A stretch of DNA of 64,000 nt from an uncultured Bacteroidota bacterium (lineage in GTDB: Bacteria > Bacteroidota > Bacteroidia > Flavobacteriales_F > PHOS-HE28). The DNA is taken from positions 124,001 through 188,000 of the forward strand of contig CADEDY010000001.1 of NCBI GenBank assembly GCA_902826215.1. Direction: 5' to 3'. The position numbers and the translations under genes are program-made. Below, one piece after another: positions 24,373 to 34,160 of this stretch. How positions within the stretch are numbered: the first letter of the stretch is position 1; each line of letters begins with the position of its first letter. Below the pieces are notes generated by a model. It searched no databases. It saw nothing but the letters and a program-made list of their open reading frames with translations, and was not told the origin of the DNA.

Positions 24373-25392
24373 ATGGCGGAGTTCTTCTCGATCGATATCC
24401 ACACGCACATCCTACCGGAGAACATCCCCGATTTCGGGCGACGTTACGGGTATCGGGGCTTCATCCATTTGGACCACCACCGTCCGGGTTGTGCGCGTAT
24501 GATGATGGACGATAAGTTCTTCCGTGAGGTGCAAGCGAACTGCTGGGACCCGGAGGTGCGGATCGGGGAATGCGATCAATTCCGGGTGGATGTGCAAGTG
24601 CTGAGCACCGTCCCCGTGATGTTCAGTTATTGGGCCAAGGCTGAGGATACGCTGGACCTGTCGAAGTTCCTGAACGACCACATCGCTGGTATCGTTCAAC
24701 GCTGGCCCACCCGATTCGTCGGACTGGGCACTGTGCCTATGCAGGAGCCCGAACTGGCCATCAAGGAGTTGGAACGGTGCAAACGCATTGGTCTTGCGGG
24801 CATTCAGGTCGGGACACACATCAATGGGGTCAATCTCGGGGAACCTCGGTTACTGCCCATCTTCCAAGCCTGTGAGCAACTGGGCATGGCGGTGTTCGTG
24901 CATCCTTGGGACATGATGGGCAAGGAGCGCATGGACAAGTATTGGATGCCGTGGTTGGTCGGAATGCCTGTGGAAACGACCACAGCGATCGCATCGATGA
25001 TCTTCAGTGGCTTATTGGAGAAACTGCCGAAGTTGCGCGTTGCGTTCGCGCATGGTGGAGGATCGTTCCCCGCGACCATCGGACGCATCGAGCATGGATT
25101 CGTCATGCGCCCGGATCTCTGCGCGGTCGACAATGCCGTCAATCCGCGTGAGTATCTCGGGAAATTCTGGATCGATGCATTGGTGCATGATCCGGCGATG
25201 CTACGCTTGGTCGTGGATCAAATGGGTGCGGACCGTGTGGCGATGGGTACGGATTATCCATTCCCCTTGGGCGAACTCGTGCCGGGTGAACTGATCAACA
25301 GCATGCCATATGACGACGGTACCAAGGAAGCCCTCCTGGGTGGTGCCGCTTTGCAATGGCTCGGTCTGGAGCGATCGGTCTTTGCGCGCTAA
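24373..25392 (+). CDS. 2-amino-3-carboxymuconate-6-semialdehyde decarboxylase (ACMSD)
   Basis: A 339-residue amidohydrolase-fold decarboxylase. ATG 24373 gives the family start [16 protein letters not shown], in which His10 and His12 are metal ligands. Further landmarks are [10 protein letters not shown] (a metal His), [18 protein letters not shown], and the late aspartate in [11 protein letters not shown]. It converts ACMS to 2-aminomuconate semialdehyde, diverting it from quinolinate formation. The start is 11 bp after the 3-HAO gene. The next enzyme in the pathway is an aminomuconate-semialdehyde dehydrogenase, for which the 11990-13432 gene is the candidate. It converges with a type-B T9SS gene, with only 4 bp between stop codons. 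Confidence 0.93.
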   Translation: MAEFFSIDIHTHILPENIPDFGRRYGYRGFIHLDHHRPGCARMMMDDKFFREVQANCWDPEVRIGECDQFRVDVQVLSTVPVMFSYWAKAEDTLDLSKFLNDHIAGIVQRWPTRFVGLGTVPMQEPELAIKELERCKRIGLAGIQVGTHINGVNLGEPRLLPIFQACEQLGMAVFVHPWDMMGKERMDKYWMPWLVGMPVETTTAIASMIFSGLLEKLPKLRVAFAHGGGSFPATIGRIEHGFVMRPDLCAVDNAVNPREYLGKFWIDALVHDPAMLRLVVDQMGADRVAMGTDYPFPLGELVPGELINSMPYDDGTKEALLGGAALQWLGLERSVFAR

Positions 25393-25396
25393 CGAT

Positions 25397-28300
25397 TCAA
25401 CGCAACAGGTTCACGTGGCCCACTTTCTCTTGGGCCATGCCGGCGACATCCGTGGCCTTCACTTTCCAGATGTACGTGTCGATCGGTGAGTCCACACCTT
25501 TGTACGTGCCGTCCCAACGTCCGGTCAGCTGCTCGGTGCTCCAAATGAGTTCACCCCAACGGTTGAAGACGAACAACTGTAACGAGCGCAGATCCTTGCC
25601 CCATGCGCCGAACAGGTCGTTGTAACCATCCCCGTTCGGTGTGAAGGTATTCGGGATGAAGAGCGTACCGGGAAGAATGACCGTTACCACATCGGCACTC
25701 TTGCACCCGTGCTGATCGGTGAGGGTCACGGTATACGTGGTGCTTTCTTCGGGACTGGCAATGGGCGTTGCCGTGTCGATCCGATCCAGCGTTTCCGGGG
25801 GCGTCCATTCGAAAGAACCATCGCCTTCTGCGGAAAGGAGCGCGTGCTGGCCGAAGTCGATGATCTGATCCAAGCCAGCATCCACAGGGTTGATCGGGTG
25901 GACATCGACCACTACGCTCGCTACAGCCGGACAGCCGAATTCATCGATCACCATCACGGTATAGGTCACCGGCCCGTTGATGATCGCTTCCGTTGTCCGA
26001 GTTGTTGAGCTGGTCAATCCTTGTGCCGGGCTCCACGAGTATGAGGCGCCTTCTGACGCGAAAAGCTCAACCGTTTCCCCAGGGCAGACAATGGTATCGG
26101 GCCAGGCCGACGCGTACGATACGATCACATCAACGAAGACATCATCAACCGTGATCCCACATATGTTGCTGAGCTCAACGACATAGGTGGTCGGCGATGG
26201 CGGGGTAACCACAGGGTCCGGAATGGCGAGATCACTTAGGCCCGCAGCAGCTTGCCAACTGTATGCATCCGCCGGAGGTGCTTGAAGCTGCATCGAACCA
26301 CCCTCACACACCAACGTATCGAGCAGTCCGGGTTCAGGAGTGCCGAAGACAACGGTTACGAGCATCGAATCGATGGAGACACAGCCTGATGCCGTGGAGA
26401 TCTCGACGAAATAGAGTGTTGTGTCAAGAGGTGTGGCCAAAGGCGTCGCACTGGTGAGGTCGATCAAGGTCGGGTCCGGTGTCCACGAATAGAAGTCGCC
26501 GCCCTCGGCGAGCAGTGCCACGCTTTCGCCCAAGCAGATCTCCACATCCGGGCCTGCTGCACCAGCGGGTGCGCTGGGGTCCACGAAAACCTCGGCCGTA
26601 TCCGTTCCGCAGAAGGACGATGCAACGACGGTCCATGTTCCCGGTTCGGTCGGCGTAAGTATCGGATCCGCGATGGTGGGGTCATCCAGACCGGTCGCGG
26701 GGAACCATTGGTAAGAATCACCGCCGCTCGCTTGCAATTGAACACTCAGCCCAAGGCAGATCGGATCGACCGGGTCGACCTGTGCATTCGCAGGGAGCAC
26801 GGTCTGGATCTCGATGCTCGCGGTATCCGGTCCATTGCAGCCGGTATTATCCGTGAGGATCATCGTTACTGTGAAAGTCCCGGCCTCATCGTATACGGCG
26901 GAAGGTGCTTCCAGTGTGGAGGTGGTCTCATTGCCGAAGTCCCACTCGTAGGTGTTGCCCCCTGAGCTGTTGTTGATGAACTGGGCCGTTGCAGGTATGC
27001 ACAGCGTGGAAGGGCCATCGATGGAGATCTGCGCATTTCCGCGAGCGAGGTCGAACTTCAACACGCCGAGGTTGCAGCCATTGGAATTGTTGGTGTTGCT
27101 CCAAGCGCCCGGTGTGGTCGGAAAATCATCGTTGTTCTGACAGCCCGCACACACAGCTTGATACACTGCGCCGCTCTTATCGAACCGGCTTGTACCACCG
27201 TCCACATGTTCGCCGCTCAGGTTCCCCCCGAAGTAGGTGGCATAGTTCAACGCAGTGGCTTCCGGCTCCAACAGCATCAAGTAGAAATCGTTGCCATCGG
27301 TCGTCGATTGGAACGCATCCGGTGTCACTTGCATCCCATTGGTGGTGCTGCTCGGATTGCCGGCGAAGGTGTTGGTCGAGCCTCCCCATCCGCTGAAGTA
27401 GATCTGCCCACAATCGCTTACCAGGAAGGCCGTAGGAGAGAGGTCTTGGAACGGATCGCTATTGCCAAAGCGCGTGCTCCACAACGAACTACCCAAGGAG
27501 TGATCGAACTTGTGGATGAATTGCGAACTGCCGGCCACGCTGTATTTCCCGGGTGATACGGGGTAGGCTCCATGCGTTTGTCCCACCACGAAGACCTCAT
27601 CGCTCGTGTTCAGCTGAACGAAATAGCACTGATCATAGCCACTGGTGCCGATGTAGGTTGATCCGACCAAGGCTCCAGCGATAGAATAGCGCATCAGGAA
27701 TCCATCCGTATTTCCGCTTGCGGTCGACTGAAAGGCCGTTGGGGCCATGGGTAAGTTGCTGCTGGTGGTGCCTCCTGTCACGAACAGATCACCGCCACTA
27801 TCCACCTGAACGCCGTAGGCGGCATCCACCCCTGATCCACCGATGTACGTGGACCAGAGCACCGTGCTGAGTGTTGGGTCCAAGCGGAAGCAATACCCGT
27901 CCTGAGCGCCACCGCCATAGGCCGCTTGGGGACCACCGACCACGGGCAGACCGGGGCTTACTGTTGTACTGGCCACCACCGGGTTGCCAGCCGCATCGAC
28001 GATGATCTCGCCCCGGAAGGAATCGCCATAATTATGCGCAACAGCGGGTTCGTTGTTTATTCCATCGTTCTCCGGTCCGCCGATATAGGTGGAGCCGACC
28101 AAGGCGGTGGCCGCGCTGTTGAAGTGCGCTACGAACATGTCCGTGCCATCGGGCTGGCCATAGCCGTAACCGATGATGAAGATAAGTTCCGTACCTCCGC
28201 CGAAGGTATTGTCCACACAACCGGCCGTGGTGGGCAGGTCAGGAGAGCCGGTGCTCCCGAGCACGAAAAGTTCATCGTTGTCGTTCACCACCATGCTGTG

Positions 28301-29248
28301 CGGCGATTCGTTCCCTGCCCCACCGTAATACGTACTCCAGACCAAGTTCGCACCATCAGCACTCCATTTGCTGATGCCGACATCGATGGTGCCACCATTG
28401 AACGTGTCATCCAGCACACCCAATGTGGTCGGGTAGCTAGCACCGAAAACGATCCCGCCGCCATAAAGATGACCTGCGGCGTCGTACGTAGCTGTGAATC
28501 CGAAATTGTTTGAGTTGCTGCCACTGTAGCTCGCAAAGGCCAGGGTAGGGTCGATCGTCAGTGGTTGGTTATGATCATAACCGTCGGGCAGTTCAAAGCG
28601 AAGGTGGTCACCGTTCAGGGCGTATCGGGAAGCAACGGTGTGCTGGCCACTCGCCGTGGACTGGAAAGAATAGGGGGCTTCCTCGATGACCGTTCCGGCA
28701 GTGGTCTTGACTTCGATGCGACCACTCTTGAGCACCAATGCATCCTGACCCTCATAGCGGAAGCGAATGTTCGTTGGATCCGCACCGGGGGCCACGATAA
28801 GCTCGTACTTCAGGCCTTCCTGCCCATCCAGCCGCAGGTCGATACCGGGCCACACGTCTTTCAACGTGACTTCGCCATGGATCGCGCAACCGGTACCCCA
28901 TTGATCAGGATCGTTACCCAGAAAGAAATTCTCGTAATGGGCCTGTTTCAAACTGCCGAAGTGGCCCTTGGCCTCGCCCCCTTCGAAGTGCACGCGGAAT
29001 GCATGGCTTCGGAACGGCTCGTCCAAATGTGAATGGTCCGCAGAACCATGATGCGTAGCCGAACCTCCGCTTTGCAACACGTACGTGAAGGCCGATCGCT
29101 CCACGAATAGGGCCCCGTTCGGAAGCATGACCCGATACAGCACATCCGCTGGCCATTGACCTCTGTTCTCGGTGAAGGTGGCGCGTGGACCGGCCGCCTG
29201 CGCTAAGAGCACAGAACACAGTAAGGATAGTGTCCAAAGGGAGCGCAC
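25397..29248 (-). CDS. Secreted SBBP-repeat/PKD protein with type-B T9SS (gliding-motility-type) C-terminus
   Basis: A 1283-residue protein starting at GTG with a signal peptide (RSLWTLSLLCSVLLAQAAG). An N-terminal domain follows (FTENRGQWPADVLYRV, the DUF7948-type opening that precedes SBBP repeats). Beta-propeller repeats of the form LVGSTYIGGxGxD and VLWSTYIGGSGVDAAYGVQVD extend to about residue 650. A PKD domain lies near 750 (NTYEWDFGNETTST). Three or four immunoglobulin-like units with SYQW/YSWTP/YSWQA/YSWSP cores come next. The type-B C-terminus is LFIPNTFTPNGDGYND, VFNRWGELIW, TYIWKVKATD. T9SS exports it to the surface; a role in adhesion or gliding is plausible but not shown. A TAACTTGC sequence lies about 20 bp upstream. 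Confidence 0.9.
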   Translation of the reverse strand: MRSLWTLSLLCSVLLAQAAGPRATFTENRGQWPADVLYRVMLPNGALFVERSAFTYVLQSGGSATHHGSADHSHLDEPFRSHAFRVHFEGGEAKGHFGSLKQAHYENFFLGNDPDQWGTGCAIHGEVTLKDVWPGIDLRLDGQEGLKYELIVAPGADPTNIRFRYEGQDALVLKSGRIEVKTTAGTVIEEAPYSFQSTASGQHTVASRYALNGDHLRFELPDGYDHNQPLTIDPTLAFASYSGSNSNNFGFTATYDAAGHLYGGGIVFGASYPTTLGVLDDTFNGGTIDVGISKWSADGANLVWSTYYGGAGNESPHSMVVNDNDELFVLGSTGSPDLPTTAGCVDNTFGGGTELIFIIGYGYGQPDGTDMFVAHFNSAATALVGSTYIGGPENDGINNEPAVAHNYGDSFRGEIIVDAAGNPVVASTTVSPGLPVVGGPQAAYGGGAQDGYCFRLDPTLSTVLWSTYIGGSGVDAAYGVQVDSGGDLFVTGGTTSSNLPMAPTAFQSTASGNTDGFLMRYSIAGALVGSTYIGTSGYDQCYFVQLNTSDEVFVVGQTHGAYPVSPGKYSVAGSSQFIHKFDHSLGSSLWSTRFGNSDPFQDLSPTAFLVSDCGQIYFSGWGGSTNTFAGNPSSTTNGMQVTPDAFQSTTDGNDFYLMLLEPEATALNYATYFGGNLSGEHVDGGTSRFDKSGAVYQAVCAGCQNNDDFPTTPGAWSNTNNSNGCNLGVLKFDLARGNAQISIDGPSTLCIPATAQFINNSSGGNTYEWDFGNETTSTLEAPSAVYDEAGTFTVTMILTDNTGCNGPDTASIEIQTVLPANAQVDPVDPICLGLSVQLQASGGDSYQWFPATGLDDPTIADPILTPTEPGTWTVVASSFCGTDTAEVFVDPSAPAGAAGPDVEICLGESVALLAEGGDFYSWTPDPTLIDLTSATPLATPLDTTLYFVEISTASGCVSIDSMLVTVVFGTPEPGLLDTLVCEGGSMQLQAPPADAYSWQAAAGLSDLAIPDPVVTPPSPTTYVVELSNICGITVDDVFVDVIVSYASAWPDTIVCPGETVELFASEGASYSWSPAQGLTSSTTRTTEAIINGPVTYTVMVIDEFGCPAVASVVVDVHPINPVDAGLDQIIDFGQHALLSAEGDGSFEWTPPETLDRIDTATPIASPEESTTYTVTLTDQHGCKSADVVTVILPGTLFIPNTFTPNGDGYNDLFGAWGKDLRSLQLFVFNRWGELIWSTEQLTGRWDGTYKGVDSPIDTYIWKVKATDVAGMAQEKVGHVNLLR

Positions 29249-29373
29249 GGCAGCAGAAGTCGCTTGGATAGGGCAAGTTACCCCGAAAAGACACGGGTTC
29301 GGCCCCGTTGGTTGCTTCGTGAGAGGTGGAAAGCCGATGGAACCGGAAAATGGGCGGCTCGGGCGGACGGGTG

Positions 29374-29381
29374 TACCTTTG
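29374..29381 (+). promoter_or_regulatory. -7 promoter element of the purF-like gene
   Basis: TACCTTTG followed by CCGC is an exact consensus match. It lies 23 bp before the first possible start (GTG 29405) and 68 bp before the preferred TTG 29450. Confidence 0.65.
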
Positions 29382-29449
29382 CCGCGCCGTAGGAACGCAG
29401 GTGGGTGCGATCAACCGCACACATCAACCCGGCCACGGTGGCCAGACCC

Positions 29450-31351
29450 TTGAGCGACGCGATCAAGCACGAATGCGGCATCGCCCTGATCCGCCTTCGC
29501 AAACCGCTGGAGCACTTCCAGCAACGGTACGGTACCTCGATGTACGCGTTGAACAAGCTGTATCTCCTCATGGAAAAGCAGCACAACCGTGGGCAAGATG
29601 GTGCTGGGGTGGCCACGATCAAGCTGGATCCGAAGCCCGGACTGAATTACATCGACCGCTATCGGAGCACCGATAAGCAGGCCATCCAGAAGATCTTCGA
29701 AAAGATCCACAACGGATACGACGAAGCCGTGAACGCGGATCCGGGAGCCAGTAAGGATGCCGAACTGCTCAAGCAGCACATGCCCTTCATGGGCGAAGTG
29801 CTCATGGGCCACCTGCGCTACGCCACCTTCGGTAAGGATGGCGAGGAGAATTGCCATCCGCGCCGCCGTTTGAACAATTGGATGACCCGCAACCTCGTGG
29901 TGGCGGGCAACTTCAACATGACCAATGTGGACGAGCTCTTCGAATTGCTCGTCTCCATCGGTCAGCACCCCAAGGAGCGCAGCGATACCATGACGGTGCT
30001 CGAGAAGATCGGGCATTTCCTGGATGTCGAGAACGACCGTATCGCGCAGGTGCATCGTCAGCTCGGCTACAACGATCGGCAGATCACGCAGGTGATCGCA
30101 GAGAAGTTGGATGTGCGTCAGATCCTTGTCAACAGCGCCATGGATTTCGACGGAGGCTATGCCTTGGCCGGTATGATGGGGCATGGGGACGCTTTCGTGC
30201 TCCGCGATCCCGCCGGTATTCGCCCGGCCTTTTGGTATGCCGATGACGAAGTGGTGGTGGTGGCCAGTGAACGCCCGGCCATTCAAACAGCTTTCGCCTT
30301 GCAGACCGATGACGTGCGTGAACTCGCTCCGGGCCATGCCCTCATCATTCGCAAGGACGGGACCTACAGTGAAGAGTTGGTGCATGAGCCCTTGGAGAAA
30401 CGGGCATGCAGCTTCGAGCGCATCTATTTCAGCCGGGGAAGTGATCGTGATGTCTATCAAGAGCGCTTGGCCTTGGGCCGCTCCGTATGTCCGGCGATCC
30501 TCGATGCTGTGGATCACGACCTCGAGAACACCGTTTTCAGCTTCATTCCCAACACCGCCGAGGTGGCGTGCTACGGCATGCTGAAAGAGATGGAGGATGA
30601 ACTCGTTCGGGTGAAGGAGCGACGTATCCTTGAGCTAGGGCCGAGCCCGGACCCTGTCAAGTTGCGTTCCATCCTTGCCATCCGTCCGCGACTGGAGAAA
30701 GTGGCGATCAAGGATGCAAAGCTGCGCACCTTCATCACCGCCGACGATGCACGTGACGATCTCGTGGCACACGTGTACGACATCACCTACGGATCGGTGC
30801 GACCTGGCGTTGACAATCTGGTGGTGATCGATGACAGCATCGTGCGTGGCACGACCTTGAAGCAGAGCATCCTGAAGATGTTGTCGCGCCTGGAGCCGAA
30901 GCGCATCGTTGTGGTGAGCAGTGCCCCACAGATCCGCTATCCGGATTGTTACGGCATCGACATGGCCAAGATGGGTGACCTGGTGGCCTTCCGTGCCGCG
31001 ATCGCCTTGTTGCGTGAAACGAAGCAAGAGAACATCATCGATGACGTGTATGACCGCGCTCTTGCAATGGTCGGCCGTCCGCTGATCGAGCAGGAGAACG
31101 TGGTGAAGGACATCTACAGACCTTTCACCGCGGGACAGATCAGCGACAAGATCGCCGAACTCCTCATGCCGGAAGGCTTAGGGATGGACGTGAAAGTGGT
31201 CTATCAAAGCATCGAAGGTCTGCACGCGGCATGTCCCGAGCACAAAGGCGATTGGTACTTCACCGGTGATTATCCGACCCCGGGTGGAAACCGGGTGGTG
31301 AATCGCGCCTTCATCAACTACCGCGAAGGCAAGAACGTTCGCGCCTACTGA
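29450..31351 (+). CDS. purF: PurF-like amidophosphoribosyltransferase (long Bacteroidota form)
   Basis: TTG 29450 gives a 633-residue protein beginning SDAIKHECGIALIR, the usual start of this family; GTG at 29405 or 29438 are alternatives. Cys9 of ECGIALIR is the nucleophile of the class-II glutamine amidotransferase, exposed after removal of a short propeptide. Later glutaminase landmarks are LMGHLRYATFG and VVAGNFNMTN. The phosphoribosyltransferase part carries the PRPP loop VVIDDSIVRGTT. It is longer than the roughly 500 residues of the E. coli enzyme, with an insertion in the glutaminase region. It is expected to make 5-phosphoribosylamine, the first step of purine synthesis. It is a single gene with its own promoter; its stop is 14 bp from the convergent metalloprotease gene. 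Confidence 0.88.
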   Translation: MSDAIKHECGIALIRLRKPLEHFQQRYGTSMYALNKLYLLMEKQHNRGQDGAGVATIKLDPKPGLNYIDRYRSTDKQAIQKIFEKIHNGYDEAVNADPGASKDAELLKQHMPFMGEVLMGHLRYATFGKDGEENCHPRRRLNNWMTRNLVVAGNFNMTNVDELFELLVSIGQHPKERSDTMTVLEKIGHFLDVENDRIAQVHRQLGYNDRQITQVIAEKLDVRQILVNSAMDFDGGYALAGMMGHGDAFVLRDPAGIRPAFWYADDEVVVVASERPAIQTAFALQTDDVRELAPGHALIIRKDGTYSEELVHEPLEKRACSFERIYFSRGSDRDVYQERLALGRSVCPAILDAVDHDLENTVFSFIPNTAEVACYGMLKEMEDELVRVKERRILELGPSPDPVKLRSILAIRPRLEKVAIKDAKLRTFITADDARDDLVAHVYDITYGSVRPGVDNLVVIDDSIVRGTTLKQSILKMLSRLEPKRIVVVSSAPQIRYPDCYGIDMAKMGDLVAFRAAIALLRETKQENIIDDVYDRALAMVGRPLIEQENVVKDIYRPFTAGQISDKIAELLMPEGLGMDVKVVYQSIEGLHAACPEHKGDWYFTGDYPTPGGNRVVNRAFINYREGKNVRAY

Positions 31352-31365
31352 CATTGCTGCGGAGG

Positions 31366-33483
31366 TCATTGAACCTCGACCAACCGACGTTGTTTGCGAA
31401 GCTTTCGCAGGACCTTCGCACATGCCTCTATCTGCGCATCGCCATGCAGCACGATGCGCGTTCCAGCATCCAAGTTGATACGTGCTTTGTTGGCAGCCAC
31501 GAACCGGCTTCCTGGCAAGAGGTGAAGCTCCGATCTGTTCTCCAGATCAAGTCGAGCGCCGTTCTCCAAAGAAACGATCGCACCGCTCAGTACCGTCAAT
31601 CGAGTGGGCCCGCTGAACCAAGGACCGCCTTTCGCGTCGACATCCTGTTGTTGCATGCGTGTGGGTGTTCCCGATCGGTCCAGCTGCAAGCGAACGCCGG
31701 TTGCAACGGTGAGGGAATTCCCATCTGCACCACGCAAAGGATGCAATACGATGCTGTCTCCGCACCAGCGCTGGTCGGTATGCATGCGCGTATCGTTCGT
31801 TCGAATGCGGACATGTGCGTCACCGTTCGACAGCATGTTCTCCAGGTCGATGGAGATGCCGTTGAGGTGGATCGTCCGCACATTCGGTGCGCCATCGCCT
31901 TTCGTCTCTCGCGTATTGTTGCACAACAACGTTTGGATGTTGGCGGTAGAGGGGTTCGTACACATGCCGAGATGCCGCACACCGTTCATCCGCATGGCGT
32001 GATCCGGCAGTCCGAAACTCGCACTGTTCATTGGTTTCTGCCCCGGTGAAATGCGTGTACCGGGAACGAAATGCTCCCCGCGCTGCACGCTTCCGTCATG
32101 GTTGCGGTCGTAGATGACCATCACCTGCTCCACGCTCCCCGTCAAGGGATTCGCTCGCTCCTTCTCCAGAAGGAAGGGAAGTGATCGCCCACCGAAAGGA
32201 CACACGCCGTTGATCGTATCCCCACGCAGCGCCAGATCATATGCGCCGTTCGCCAACAAGGGGTGCAGGTAATCTGCGTAACCACTGTAGATATTGGCAC
32301 CCTCTCGTTCCTCTCGGTCGATCTGGATCATCAGGAAGAGTCCGGGGTCAACTGGGTCGATGCAGTTCACGCCGAAACCTTCCCAGTGGAATTTGTCCGT
32401 CGGGGATCCGTTGCGCAGGGAGCCTTGATGGTTCTCCACCCAAAGCCATTGTTGGTGCTCATCCTGCGGAATGAAAGGGAGGCGTATCCGCAATGCATCG
32501 CCCGAGGTCACGAAGTCACGCAGGACGAATAGACCGGTATCTCCATTGATCGGATCGAGGTCGGCATTCACTTCTTTACCATCCATGCTCTTCGCACGGA
32601 TGCGGTGGATCGCGTCGTCTGGTTTCCAGCCCATGCGGTCGCGATCCCAGCCGGTGCACGTGAGCAGGCTGCTGCCCGATGCGCCCATCATGCTCCAGCC
32701 GCCTTGCAACGCCATCTGGTAACTCTCGAACTGGGCAGCGTTGCCACCGCCACTGTGGAAGTTGTTGCCGCCGATCAGCAGGTGGTTGAACTCGTGCTTC
32801 AGGATCTCGAAGGGTAGATCGTTGTTGCCGCCGAACCGCGATTGCGTATCCGCAGTGTAGCCGAAGAGCTTTCCCGGGCTACCCCCGTCGGTGCTGCCGG
32901 TGCCATGCCGCAGGCCGCTGTTCCGCGTGATAACCATCACGTGGTCGTAGCTGTGCGGGTCATCGGTACCGACCTCCTTCGGCATGCCCGGCTTTCCTCC
33001 ATCCTTCCACAGATCGAAATCAGCGATCGACAGTCCGTGATGCGTGCGCAATGTGCCGCGCTTATTCGCCTGTTGAACAGCGAACGTGCCGATGCTGTGG
33101 GCGTTGCTGACCCCTGGATACTCGCTTTCCTTCACGCGGATCAGTTCATCGAAGTAGTCCCCAAGAACGGCGAAGTTGCCGAGCGAAATGTCCTGGTAGT
33201 ACCGCGACACCATCGCCTGTTGAACAGGCAGTGGCTGTGGGTCGAAGACATTGTCCTTCCAGACCGGCAGTTGCCCCTTGGGCCAGTGGGTCGCGCCATC
33301 CGGCTGTGGATCCTTTTCGCGATTCACGTCGTATTCCACTTCCACGAAAAGAAGCAGGATACGAATGGTGCCGTGTGGCGAGAGGTACCAGCCGTTCTTG
33401 CTTTCCTGGATGGGCTTCTCTTGTGCAGTGGACGCAAGAGGGAATAGGAACAGAGCAGGAACGAGGAGTCGGAGTACGCGCAT
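31366..33483 (-). CDS. Secreted zinc metalloprotease-like protein (M6-like)
   Basis: A 705-residue protein with a signal peptide (MRVLRLLVPALFLFPLASTAQ). The opening strand TIRILLLFVEVEYD and the helix that starts VQQAMVSRYYQDISLGNFAVLGDY resemble M6-type or other immune-inhibitor-like proteases. The zinc motif HEFNH lies in EILKHEFNHLLIGGNNFH, with a downstream Met-turn-like WSMMGASG. The C-terminal 200 residues form a beta-helix-like run (LTVLSGAIVSLENGARLDLENRSELHLLPGS with short insertions). No T9SS sorting domain ends it, so it may stay in the periplasm or use an unusual signal. ATG 33483 lies 5 nt after TACCTTCG. Confidence 0.75.
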   Translation of the reverse strand: MRVLRLLVPALFLFPLASTAQEKPIQESKNGWYLSPHGTIRILLLFVEVEYDVNREKDPQPDGATHWPKGQLPVWKDNVFDPQPLPVQQAMVSRYYQDISLGNFAVLGDYFDELIRVKESEYPGVSNAHSIGTFAVQQANKRGTLRTHHGLSIADFDLWKDGGKPGMPKEVGTDDPHSYDHVMVITRNSGLRHGTGSTDGGSPGKLFGYTADTQSRFGGNNDLPFEILKHEFNHLLIGGNNFHSGGGNAAQFESYQMALQGGWSMMGASGSSLLTCTGWDRDRMGWKPDDAIHRIRAKSMDGKEVNADLDPINGDTGLFVLRDFVTSGDALRIRLPFIPQDEHQQWLWVENHQGSLRNGSPTDKFHWEGFGVNCIDPVDPGLFLMIQIDREEREGANIYSGYADYLHPLLANGAYDLALRGDTINGVCPFGGRSLPFLLEKERANPLTGSVEQVMVIYDRNHDGSVQRGEHFVPGTRISPGQKPMNSASFGLPDHAMRMNGVRHLGMCTNPSTANIQTLLCNNTRETKGDGAPNVRTIHLNGISIDLENMLSNGDAHVRIRTNDTRMHTDQRWCGDSIVLHPLRGADGNSLTVATGVRLQLDRSGTPTRMQQQDVDAKGGPWFSGPTRLTVLSGAIVSLENGARLDLENRSELHLLPGSRFVAANKARINLDAGTRIVLHGDAQIEACAKVLRKLRKQRRLVEVQ

Positions 33484-33488
33484 CCAGC

Positions 33489-33496
33489 CGAAGGTA
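33489..33496 (-). promoter_or_regulatory. -7 promoter element of the metalloprotease gene
   Basis: TACCTTCG ends 5 nt before ATG 33483, implying a leaderless or nearly leaderless mRNA. Confidence 0.5.
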
Positions 33497-33535
33497 AGCA
33501 GCCCACGGGTCGCTTAGGTGGAGCAGGAGCAATGT

Positions 33536-34051
33536 TCAGCTCTTAGGCGCCTTGTATAACGGCACTGTACTGCACGGCTCTCCGAACATCAGGCTCTTCA
33601 CCACCGGTTGCAGCTTGGCGCTCAACTCCACATAGGCGCTTAGCGGCACCGGCAACTTGCTGCAACCTTTCACCACCACACGTCCATTGCGGTACGGCTC
33701 TGGATCAAGCCGTTCCACAAAGCGCGTGAAGATGGCGCGCTCCAATTGCTCTGCATCGCCTTGAGTAACAAAGTCGGCGAAAGGCTGAAGGTGCGTGCCA
33801 ACGAGCATGTAGGCCCAGGTAGGCACGATCGCATCCGCTGAGCAATGCACGCTCACGAACTTACCCGTGTACTGCGCCCAATCATGCTCCTTGCAGAACG
33901 CGCGCAGGTCATCCTCCTTCAGCGCGATCTCCTGCCACAGCAATGGCTTCAGGTCGAAGACCACACGCTCTCCGGCCGGGTACATCTCCTCCAGGTCGAG
34001 GGTGATGATGCCGGAGGAGGCGACCTTGTTGATGATGGGTTGATCGGACAT
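33536..34051 (-). CDS. DUF2480 family protein, last gene of the suf cluster
   Basis: A 171-residue cytoplasmic protein. The start INKVASSGIITLDLEEMYP and the motifs LWQEIALKEDDLRAF, DAIVPTWAYMLV and VVVKGCSKLPVPLSAYVEL are hallmarks of DUF2480, a Bacteroidota-specific family that commonly lies next to suf genes. The function is unknown; a role in Fe-S assembly is inferred from context, and the conserved cysteine in VKGCSK is suggestive. It is 109 bp downstream of sufT on the same strand; the gap carries a palindromic repeat. Confidence 0.85.
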   Translation of the reverse strand: MSDQPIINKVASSGIITLDLEEMYPAGERVVFDLKPLLWQEIALKEDDLRAFCKEHDWAQYTGKFVSVHCSADAIVPTWAYMLVGTHLQPFADFVTQGDAEQLERAIFTRFVERLDPEPYRNGRVVVKGCSKLPVPLSAYVELSAKLQPVVKSLMFGEPCSTVPLYKAPKS

Positions 34052-34086
34052 TGTGTTATCAGGACGGAATCCAGAATCCCAAGGTA

Positions 34087-34130
34087 TGCACGTAGCAAAG
34101 TCGACCCAATGGGTCGACGCTACAGGTGCA
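34087..34130. repeat. Palindromic intergenic repeat, family B copy 1
   Basis: The core gtcgaccca-atgggtcgac is flanked by gtagc and gctac and by outer tgcac/gtgca arms, giving a hairpin of about 44 nt between sufT and the DUF2480 gene. A second copy with the same core lies at 39367-39396. Confidence 0.8.
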
Positions 34131-34160
34131 TCCCGAAACGATTCTCCGTTGCATTGTGGA

